Of a stretch of DNA of 6,928 bases, positions 1 through 5,780 are shown in pieces. How positions within the stretch are numbered: position 1 is the first letter of the stretch; every line of letters begins with the position of its first letter. The notes beneath the pieces are model-generated. The model was not told where the DNA came from and did no database searches. It was given only the letters and a program-made list of their open reading frames with translations. The translations under genes and the position numbers were made by a program. Source of the stretch: an uncultured Clostridia bacterium (GTDB taxonomy: Bacteria; Bacillota; Clostridia; Peptostreptococcales; Acidaminobacteraceae); contig CALFKA010000136.1 of NCBI GenBank assembly GCA_937880545.1, positions 1-6,928 on the forward strand, written 5' to 3'.

Positions 1-1464
1 CTCCAGTGCTGCGCTCATGGTCTCTGCCTCTCCCGGCTCATACTCTTCTTTGAGTTTGCGGAAGAGGGTGAACGCTTTTTGGAAGTCAAAGGCGTCTTCG
101 CTGAGCTCTGATACGACTTCGAAAATGCGAGGGTCCTTGCTGAGCACCTCTTTGGAGGGCGACACGTAGATGGCTTCGGTCTCACTCAAGTTGATGAGAG
201 AGCACTTGAGGAGAAGGGTGCCGGGGTCTCCGAGTTGCAATTCCCTCGTCTCTTCGGGCTGTATGTCAGCTGTGGGGGCGGAGAGGATGAGGCGGTGGAA
301 TCCCAGGCCAAAGGGGACAGGAACGATCTCTTCAAAAAAGCCGTCCTTGACAGGAATCGTGTAATGATAACTGCGCTCTTGGCGCATGAGGGTCGCTTCT
401 ATGTATTCAATGGCAGGATCAATCGTACCTCTGATCTCGAGCTGATTGTTGAGCATCATATTGGAGTAAAGAGGTGTTTCAATAAACGTGTTCAGAGCCT
501 TGAAGAGGCCATATTCCACGTAATGCTCACTCAACGCGTCCACCGTAAATATTTTAGAATGGACGGACCCGAAGATCAGCAGCTCCACTTCCTCCTGAGA
601 CTCGATGTCGGGGAGTTTAGATTGGAACGTAAAGGTGTAAAAGAGCTCTCCGATATGAAAGTAAGTGACGGAGAGATAGGGGATGTCAGGGGGAGATGGA
701 TCGATGAGAATCTGCTCCCTGTCGGGTTCTCCTCGGTAGCGCCGGATGTGAAATGTTTGATTGCCGATGAAGAGTTCGCGGTTTTCTGTGAGACGGTAGC
801 CCGCAGGGATGACGAGGGCTTCTCGAGCTTCTTCTATGAGCTGGCGCATGGGAGTGGCCGGATCCACTGCCACAAAATCCACATCAAAGGTGAGATCTCC
901 CACTTGCGGGTTCAACCGAAAACTCCTCGGATCCGTGCGCTCCCAGAAATAGGGGATGGACAGGGAGATCTGAGAACCGGGGATGTCAAGCCTCTTCATA
1001 AAGTCTTTGGTCCTTCGCTCCTCGAGGAGCAGACCACTGGTGATGTCAAGCGTCCGGCTCTCTTCGTCATAGGAAGCACGCAAATCTGTGTAGCGGAGGA
1101 AGGGGGTCAGACTGACATAAAGGACACCGGCGTCAAATCGCGGTGGAAAATCCCAAGTTAATTCTTTACCATTAAGGGCATAGGTGATATGATGAGAACG
1201 AAATTTAATGAAGATATTGTCGCGAAATGCGATGACTTCTCCATCACTGGAAATATCGTATTGAATTCCCGTTTTTTGGAAAAACTCAGCCATTGGCGCA
1301 AGAAAGTTTCCCTGTTCGTCGACCAGGACTTGGTTCACGAAGAGCTTTGGTTCTCCGTTGATCCTAATGTCTGCAGGGGTCGTTTCTGATTGGGCAAATG
1401 TCTGCCCGGTGCATAACAGACACACAAAAATGATAAAAATGAAAGTTTTTTTCCACATGGCCAT
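1..1464 (-). CDS. Secreted protein with copper-amine-oxidase-N-like domain, possibly transglutaminase-like (5' part only)
   Basis: The minus strand is open for 488 codons from the ATG at 1464 to the left edge, so the C-terminus is missing. Residues 1-24 are a signal peptide (MAMWKKTF, a hydrophobic core, TFA before QS), so the product is exported. Residues about 32-143 look like two copper amine oxidase N-terminal repeats: INGEP...FLAPMAEFFQKTGIQYD, then ALNGKELTWDFPPRF...LYVSLTPFLRYTDLRASYD, ending ESRTLDIT. In Firmicutes this module is usually a cell-surface domain and not an enzyme. The middle is beta-rich and I do not recognise it. Residues about 432-488 (IYVSPSKEVLSKDPRIFEVV, then DFQKAFTLFRKLKEEY) resemble the lead-in to transglutaminase-like domains; the catalytic Cys would lie outside the window, so this is inference. 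TGA and TAG stops directly upstream in frame limit the start to 1464 or the Met at 1458. Neither has a ribosome binding site. The gene is divergent from rho with a 45-bp gap. Confidence 0.85.
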   Translation of the reverse strand, partial: MAMWKKTFIFIIFVCLLCTGQTFAQSETTPADIRINGEPKLFVNQVLVDEQGNFLAPMAEFFQKTGIQYDISSDGEVIAFRDNIFIKFRSHHITYALNGKELTWDFPPRFDAGVLYVSLTPFLRYTDLRASYDEESRTLDITSGLLLEERRTKDFMKRLDIPGSQISLSIPYFWERTDPRSFRLNPQVGDLTFDVDFVAVDPATPMRQLIEEAREALVIPAGYRLTENRELFIGNQTFHIRRYRGEPDREQILIDPSPPDIPYLSVTYFHIGELFYTFTFQSKLPDIESQEEVELLIFGSVHSKIFTVDALSEHYVEYGLFKALNTFIETPLYSNMMLNNQLEIRGTIDPAIEYIEATLMRQERSYHYTIPVKDGFFEEIVPVPFGLGFHRLILSAPTADIQPEETRELQLGDPGTLLLKCSLINLSETEAIYVSPSKEVLSKDPRIFEVVSELSEDAFDFQKAFTLFRKLKEEYEPGEAETMSAALE

Positions 1465-1470
1465 ATTTGT

Positions 1471-1476
1471 ATTCTA
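1471..1476 (-). promoter_or_regulatory. Possible -10 box of a leaderless promoter for the secreted-protein gene
   Basis: On the minus strand TAGAAT (one mismatch to TATAAT) is followed by six bases (ACAAAT) and then the ATG at 1464. A transcript starting seven bases after the box would begin at the A of the start codon, and there is no Shine-Dalgarno sequence. No convincing -35 box is seen at 16-18 bp, which keeps this tentative. Confidence 0.3.
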
Positions 1477-1497
1477 TCAAACGCCGGAAGAGAAGGA

Positions 1498-1505
1498 AAG
1501 GGAGG
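1498..1505 (+). promoter_or_regulatory. Ribosome binding site deciding the GTG start of rho
   Basis: AAGGGAGG precedes the GTG at 1510 by four bases. It is the only good Shine-Dalgarno site near the start. The next in-frame Met codon, at 1537, would remove the first helix of the Rho N-terminal domain and has a poorer upstream site, so GTG at 1510 is preferred. Confidence 0.65.
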
Positions 1506-1509
1506 AAGT

Positions 1510-2985
1510 GTGCAACCAAAGCTTGAAGAGCTGAAGATGGCGGAACTCCGCCAACTTGCAAAAGATAAAGGATTGAAGGGATGGAGTTCTCTGAACAAGG
1601 CACAATTTGTCGAGTTCCTGAAAGAGAATCTCAAACCCGCAGAAGAACCAAAAGAAGCGGAACCACCGAAAAAAGAGGTGAAGAAATCACCACCGAAAGC
1701 GACGACCAAGAAAGAACAGGAGCCTGCAACGCCTAAGAAAGAGGTGAAGAAGACCCCTTCGAAATCACAGGCAAAAAAAGAGCCGGAGCCTGAAGCACCG
1801 CTAAGGGAAGAAGCAAAAGAAGAGAAGCCGCAACAGAGGAAGAAACCTACTCGAGAGATGGCTTTCCGAGAAGGTGCCGACCATGTCGATGGTTTCCTGG
1901 AACTTGTCGATGGGAAGGACTTCGGGTTTCTACGCTTCAATAACTTTTCCTCTTCAGAAGAGGACGTCTATGTCTCTCCCAACTTTATCCGACTCTTTAA
2001 TCTGCGAACGGGCGACAAGATCCAGGGAGATGCCAAAAGAAACCAGGACACCGACCGATTTCGCGCCCTCATCTACATTCGATCTGTCAATAATGACAAT
2101 CCATCCAAATCCATTCATCGAAAGCGTTTTTCCGACCTGACACCTATTCATCCCAAAGAAAGACTGCTCCTGGAGAACAGCCGCATTGAACTTTCGACGC
2201 GTCTGATCGACCTGGTGAGCCCTGTGGGAAAAGGCCAGAGGGGTCTGATCGTCGCGCCTCCTAAGGCGGGGAAGACGATCCTCCTGCAAAATATAGCCAA
2301 GAGCATTGAAAAAAATCACCCGGAGGTGATTGTCATGGTGCTCCTGATTGATGAGCGTCCGGAAGAAGTGACTGAGATGAAGCGAAGCATTCACAGTGAC
2401 GTCATCTCGTCAACCTTTGATGAGCTGCCCTCAAATCACTTACGGGTGGCTGACCTGGTGCTCGAGCGGGCCATGGGTCTTGCGGAGATGGGCAAAGACG
2501 TAGTCATTCTTCTCGACTCCATCACCCGGCTTGCCAGAGCTTTTAACTTAGAAACTGCCCCGAGTGGACGAACGCTCAGCGGTGGCCTCGATCCGGCGGC
2601 CCTCCATGGTCCCAAGCGCTTCTTCGGTGCGGCAAGATGCCTTGAAGAGGGAGGGAGCATCACCATCCTCGCAACGGCTCTCATCGAGACCGGCTCTCGC
2701 ATGGATGAGGTGATCTTTGAGGAGTTTAAAGGGACCGGCAATATGGAACTTGTGCTCACCAGAGCCCTGTCGGAGCGCCGCATCTTCCCGGCTATCGATA
2801 TCCCGAAAAGCGGCACACGACGTGAAGAACGTCTCCTGACACAAAAAGAGATGGAATTTGTCTGGAAGCTGCGCAGAAACTTCGGGGAGAGGGATCAGGC
2901 GACTCTACTAGAAGAGATGATCCACGACATGCTCCATACCCCCAATAACGACGAGTTCATGGATATCTTCAGTTTGGGCTGGTAA
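1510..2985 (+). CDS. rho: Transcription termination factor Rho
   Basis: Rho is the hexameric RNA-dependent ATPase and translocase that ends transcription of untranslated RNA. Residues about 4-41 are the Rho N-terminal helical domain. Residues 42-117 are a Lys/Glu/Pro-rich linker. An OB-fold RNA-binding domain follows from about 120, with FGFLR at 138-142 and DVYVSP after it. The ATPase core has Walker A APPKAGKT (K252, K255, T256), LLIDERPEEVTE (D281, R283), Walker B LLDSITRLAR (D336, S337, R340), Q-loop SGRTLSGGLD, R-loop GSRMDEV (Arg397 where E. coli has Lys326), and arginines R418, R424 and R437 matching E. coli R347, R353 and R366. From Walker A on, the numbering is E. coli plus 71, so most of the extra length lies before the ATPase core, mainly in the linker. 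Residues known to contact bicyclomycin in E. coli Rho (Lys181, Lys184, Asp210, Arg212, Asp265, Ser266, Arg269) are conserved. The protein has 491 aa against 419 in E. coli. No rpmE follows, although it often does in Firmicutes. Confidence 0.98.
   Translation: MQPKLEELKMAELRQLAKDKGLKGWSSLNKAQFVEFLKENLKPAEEPKEAEPPKKEVKKSPPKATTKKEQEPATPKKEVKKTPSKSQAKKEPEPEAPLREEAKEEKPQQRKKPTREMAFREGADHVDGFLELVDGKDFGFLRFNNFSSSEEDVYVSPNFIRLFNLRTGDKIQGDAKRNQDTDRFRALIYIRSVNNDNPSKSIHRKRFSDLTPIHPKERLLLENSRIELSTRLIDLVSPVGKGQRGLIVAPPKAGKTILLQNIAKSIEKNHPEVIVMVLLIDERPEEVTEMKRSIHSDVISSTFDELPSNHLRVADLVLERAMGLAEMGKDVVILLDSITRLARAFNLETAPSGRTLSGGLDPAALHGPKRFFGAARCLEEGGSITILATALIETGSRMDEVIFEEFKGTGNMELVLTRALSERRIFPAIDIPKSGTRREERLLTQKEMEFVWKLRRNFGERDQATLLEEMIHDMLHTPNNDEFMDIFSLGW
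1666..1797 (+). repeat. 66-bp tandem duplication in the Rho linker
   Basis: Two 22-codon units (1666-1731, residues 53-74; 1732-1797, residues 75-96) lie head to tail in frame. Both follow the pattern PKKEVKK(S/T)PxKxxxKKExEPxx, with 14 of 22 residues identical. The codons have drifted, so this is an old duplication. The units alternate basic and acidic clusters and are probably disordered. Confidence 0.75.
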
Positions 2986-2995
2986 TCACCCCAGC
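2978..2995. repeat. Small inverted repeat spanning the abutting stop codons of rho and tetR
   Basis: GCTGG (2978-2982) and CCAGC (2991-2995) are exact inverse copies around an 8-base loop that holds both stop codons. No run of T follows on either strand, so it does not qualify as an intrinsic terminator. It may be a weak hairpin or chance. Confidence 0.35.
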
Positions 2996-3591
2996 GTAGG
3001 AAGCGGCGTGCGGAGGATGAATTCCTGTGTGATGGCGTTCATCTCTTCGGGCGACTCTTTCATGCCGCTTTGCACCCAGCTTGTAAAGATGCCGACGCAT
3101 CCGCTGGCGATATATTCATAGTAATAACTGAGTTTGGAGAGCTCCTGGGGAGAGACTTTATCGGAAAAGTCCTTCAGGAAGCTCTCTTTTCCTTTTTTAT
3201 AGATGCGCATGACGATGTTGCGATCGCCCCCGCTACTGAGCGCCATGCTTGCAAAGTCTTTATTTTCCTGAATAAAGTGATATGTCTCTAAAAAGATACT
3301 CATATTTTGGTTGTCGGTGCCTCCAAGGAGGGAGTCATACCATTTGCCTTCTTCTTTAATGAAACGCTCCAGTTTGTCTTCGAAGGTTGTGTAGAGATCT
3401 TCCTCCAGTTGCTCATAGAAGTCGCGAAGATCCTGATAGTGGAGGTAGAAGGTGGAGCGGTTGATGCCGGAAAGATCGCACAACTCTTTTACGGTGATTT
3501 TTTCCAGCGGCTTGTTTTGAAGCAGGCGGGTCAGGGCTTCTCTCAGGAGTTTTTTTGTGCGAAGAACGCGTCGATCATAGGTTTGACTCAT
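2986..3591 (-). CDS. TetR/AcrR-family transcriptional regulator
   Basis: A 201-aa DNA-binding regulator of normal TetR size. Residues about 8-55 are the N-terminal HTH domain: TKKLLREALTRLL, then ITVKELCDLSGINRSTFYLH with the recognition helix at about 43-52 (INRSTFYLHY). The C-terminal ligand and dimer domain ends with YYYEYIASGCVGIFTSWVQSG and PEEM, the signature of the DhaS-like group (Pfam TetR_C_8 type). ATG at 3591 is chosen because GGAGG lies five bases upstream. The alternative ATG at 3621 overlaps the promoter -10 box and would not be in the transcript. The gene is divergent from the MMPL operon and shares a control region holding a 38-bp palindrome, so it most likely represses itself and the exporter. 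The inducing ligand is unknown. Its TGA stop touches the TAA of rho with no base between. Confidence 0.93.
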   Translation of the reverse strand: MSQTYDRRVLRTKKLLREALTRLLQNKPLEKITVKELCDLSGINRSTFYLHYQDLRDFYEQLEEDLYTTFEDKLERFIKEEGKWYDSLLGGTDNQNMSIFLETYHFIQENKDFASMALSSGGDRNIVMRIYKKGKESFLKDFSDKVSPQELSKLSYYYEYIASGCVGIFTSWVQSGMKESPEEMNAITQEFILRTPLPTLG

Positions 3592-3596
3592 AAATA

Positions 3597-3601
3597 CCTC
3601 C
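3597..3601 (-). promoter_or_regulatory. Ribosome binding site deciding the tetR start
   Basis: GGAGG on the minus strand lies five bases before the ATG at 3591. It rules in MSQTYDRRV as the N-terminus over the longer reading that begins at 3621. Confidence 0.8.
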
Positions 3602-3619
3602 AAATATTGTATTTTTGTC

Positions 3620-3649
3620 ATTATACTACAGGTAAACTACATGTGTCTA
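3620..3649 (-). promoter_or_regulatory. Sigma-A type promoter of tetR
   Basis: Minus strand: -35 TAGACA (3649-3644, one mismatch to TTGACA), an 18-bp spacer and a perfect -10 TATAAT (3625-3620). Transcription should start near 3613, leaving a leader of about 20 bases that contains the GGAGG site. The -35 box lies inside one arm of the 38-bp palindrome, so a bound repressor would block it. Confidence 0.75.
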
Positions 3650-3670
3650 GTAATAGACATATGTGGTGTA
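3633..3670. promoter_or_regulatory. 38-bp imperfect palindrome, candidate TetR operator
   Basis: Arms 3633-3649 and 3654-3670 match as inverse copies at 14 of 17 positions around a 4-base centre. The inner six bases (TGTCTA, GTAA, TAGACA) are perfect, and mismatches fall only at 3643/3660, 3638/3665 and 3635/3668. It lies between the divergent tetR and exporter starts and covers the tetR -35 box, as expected for a TetR-family operator. At 38 bp it could hold two dimers. Binding by the neighbouring regulator is inferred. Confidence 0.7.
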
Positions 3671-3679
3671 TATTGGTGT

Positions 3680-3708
3680 TTGCTTTGAAATCCCAAGTGT
3701 CTTACGAT
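3680..3708 (+). promoter_or_regulatory. Possible promoter of the MMPL operon
   Basis: TTGCTT (3680-3685), a 17-bp spacer and TACGAT (3703-3708) are placed correctly for a start near 3715, just before the weak GGAGA ribosome binding site at 3716-3720. The -35 box matches at only three of six positions. TATATT at 3669-3674 is a rival -10 without a good -35. The operator lies just upstream of the first candidate and overlaps the second. Confidence 0.35.
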
Positions 3709-3725
3709 AGAGACCGGAGAAATAT

Positions 3726-5780
3726 ATGAACAGGATTGCCGGATGGATCGTCCGTTTTCGGAGATTCTTACTGATTTTCTTCGTCGTCATCAGCGTGATC
3801 TCAGGTCTCGCTGCGACGGCGGTAAAAGTAAATTACAGCTTGGCCGACTATGTGCCCGATGACGCTCCTTCTACACTGGCTATGCGCTTGATGGAGAAAG
3901 AGTTCGATCAGGCGATTCCCAATGTGCGCATGTATGTGCCCGATGTCTCGCCGGTGGAAGCTCTCGCTATCAAGCAGGAAGTGCTTCGGCTTCCCCATGT
4001 CACGGGCGTGCTGTGGCTCGATGATTTTTTGGATATGAAAGAACCCCTGGCCCTCCAGGACCCAAAAGTCATCGAGGGGTTTTATGACGGTGGCGCGCTG
4101 TTTCAGATTACGGCGGAACTGAAGAATGAGCAGTCGACGCTGAAAGAGTTACAGCGGATGGCCGGAGAAAAGGGCGCCGTGGAAGGCCAACTGGTCGACC
4201 AGGCCATGGTTCAGATGGCGGTCAATGCAGAGATCATCACGATCATGATCTTCATGATACCTCTGGGTACGTTGATTCTCATGTCTTCCACCCGATCCTG
4301 GCTTGAGCCGCTTCTGCTTCTTGCCACCATTGGCGTGGCGATCCTCATCAACATGGGGACCAATGTCTTCTTGCCAGAGGTATCGTTTATCACCCAGGCG
4401 GTGGCTGCCGTCCTTCAACTTGCTGTATCTATGGACTATGCCATCTTCCTGCTCCATGCCCGAGAGGAATATCTGGCAGCAGGTTATGACAATATCGAGT
4501 CGATGAAGCTTGCGATTGTGAAGAGCTCCAACGCTATCCTCGCTTCCTCCATGACGACGGTTCTCGGATTTCTCTCCCTTGTCTTTATGAGCTATAAGAT
4601 CGGCTCTGACATGGGGATTGTCCTGGCAAAAGGCGTCGTCTTCAGCCTGATCGCCGTCATCTTCTTTATGCCGACGATGATACTGGCGATGGACAGGTCG
4701 CTCCAAAAGACGATGCACCGTCCGTTGCTTCCGACATTTTCGGGGCTTGGCAAGATCATCTCGAAAGCGGCTATCTGGCTCCTTCTGATGGGACTCCTCT
4801 TTCCTGTAGCCTTTCTTGCACAGAGTAAGAACGACTTCAAGTATGGGATGGACGACTACCAGGCGGAATCCAGGGAGGCGGCTGATCGGAAATTCATCCG
4901 AGACAATTTCGGAAAGTATTTATCGATGGCGATGATGGTGCCCAAAGGGGACTGGGGAAGAGAGTATGAACTGTACCAGGATCTCAGCTCCATGGAAGAA
5001 GTGATGGCGATTACTTCCTATCAGAGTCAGGTCGGTCGGCTTCTGCCTTCGGAATTACTTCCGAAAGAGCAGCTGTCGATGCTCTTGAGTGAAAACTACA
5101 GCCGGATAATTCTGACTGTTAATTCGGACAAAGAAGGCGATAAAGCCTTCGACCTGGTCGATCGAATCCGAGATATGGCTGAAAAATACTATGGCGACAA
5201 GTACTATCTGATCGGGGAAAGTGTCGTCATGCGCGACATGAAGACCAGCATCAACCGCGACAACCTGATTGTCAACGGACTGGCGGTCATCTCCGTCTGG
5301 CTGGTTCTTCTGATCAGCTTTAAATCTCTGAGCATCCCCTTTCTGTTGATCCTCACGATCGAAGCGAGCATCTGGGTCAACTTGGCAGTTCCCTACGTGA
5401 TGGGTACAAAGCTCTCCTATATTGGCTATCTCATCGTCAGTACTGTGCAGCTCGGGGCCACCGTCGACTACGCCATTTTGTTTACGCAGCATTACCTGTC
5501 AAATCGGAAAAATCACGACAAGCACGAGGCGATTCGGCTGACGGTCAATCAGACCTTCACCACTCTTCTCACTCCGGCGCTGATTCTCACTCTAGCAGGA
5601 GCCATCCTATCGGTCGTCTCATCGATCGAAGTGGTGTCCCAGCTGGGGACGGTCCTCGGCCGCGGAGCCTTTCTGTCGTTTTTAATGGTCAACTTCTTCT
5701 TACCGGGGCTTCTCTACTTATTTGACCGATTGATTGAGAAGTCTACCTGGAAAGCGAAATTTTTACGGAGGTCCACATGA
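3726..5780 (+). CDS. MMPL-family (RND superfamily) membrane exporter
   Basis: A 684-aa inner-membrane transporter of the MMPL group, which exports lipids, hydrophobic compounds or drugs using the proton gradient. It has the two-fold RND plan. TM1 (about 14-33) is followed by an extracytoplasmic loop (about 34-168) and a bundle of TM helices from 170 to about 325. The second half repeats this with a TM at about 348-366, an extracytoplasmic loop to about 510 and a last TM bundle. Each half has the Asp-Tyr pair that relays protons in MmpL3: SMDYAIF (D237-Y238) and TVDYAIL (D581-Y582). It is compact compared with mycobacterial MmpL proteins, since both outer loops are short. GGAGA lies five bases before the ATG. 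The stop overlaps the next gene by 4 bp. The substrate cannot be told from sequence; the neighbouring TetR gene suggests induction by a small molecule. Confidence 0.92.
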   Translation: MNRIAGWIVRFRRFLLIFFVVISVISGLAATAVKVNYSLADYVPDDAPSTLAMRLMEKEFDQAIPNVRMYVPDVSPVEALAIKQEVLRLPHVTGVLWLDDFLDMKEPLALQDPKVIEGFYDGGALFQITAELKNEQSTLKELQRMAGEKGAVEGQLVDQAMVQMAVNAEIITIMIFMIPLGTLILMSSTRSWLEPLLLLATIGVAILINMGTNVFLPEVSFITQAVAAVLQLAVSMDYAIFLLHAREEYLAAGYDNIESMKLAIVKSSNAILASSMTTVLGFLSLVFMSYKIGSDMGIVLAKGVVFSLIAVIFFMPTMILAMDRSLQKTMHRPLLPTFSGLGKIISKAAIWLLLMGLLFPVAFLAQSKNDFKYGMDDYQAESREAADRKFIRDNFGKYLSMAMMVPKGDWGREYELYQDLSSMEEVMAITSYQSQVGRLLPSELLPKEQLSMLLSENYSRIILTVNSDKEGDKAFDLVDRIRDMAEKYYGDKYYLIGESVVMRDMKTSINRDNLIVNGLAVISVWLVLLISFKSLSIPFLLILTIEASIWVNLAVPYVMGTKLSYIGYLIVSTVQLGATVDYAILFTQHYLSNRKNHDKHEAIRLTVNQTFTTLLTPALILTLAGAILSVVSSIEVVSQLGTVLGRGAFLSFLMVNFFLPGLLYLFDRLIEKSTWKAKFLRRST
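5767..5772 (+). promoter_or_regulatory. Ribosome binding site of the heptad-repeat gene, inside the MMPL gene
   Basis: GGAGGT lies in the last codons of the exporter gene, four bases before the ATG at 5777. With the ATGA overlap (start 5777, exporter stop 5778-5780) it points to translational coupling of the two genes. Confidence 0.8.

Noticed and set aside
235..1161. Forward-strand open frame of 308 codons
   Set aside because: It is antisense to the secreted-protein gene, has no ribosome binding site, and its translation resembles no protein. The reverse frame has a signal peptide and recognisable domains.
1335..1940. Reverse frame of 201 codons rich in Ser and Phe across the start of rho
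   Set aside because: Its composition is the mirror of the Lys/Glu-rich rho linker on the other strand, and it would overlap both real genes.
2978..2995. Bidirectional intrinsic terminator between rho and tetR
   Set aside because: The stem is only five base pairs with an eight-base loop, and no T-run follows on either strand.
3592..3621. Longer tetR start at 3621 giving ten extra residues
   Set aside because: That ATG overlaps the -10 box and has no Shine-Dalgarno sequence, while ATG 3591 has GGAGG at the right distance.
3307..3729. Forward frame of 140 codons across tetR and the control region
   Set aside because: It is antisense to a clear TetR gene and runs through the promoter and palindrome.
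4149..4718. Reverse frame of 189 codons rich in His, Asp and Arg inside the exporter gene
   Set aside because: It is a shadow of the hydrophobic MMPL coding strand and lacks a ribosome binding site and any known domain.
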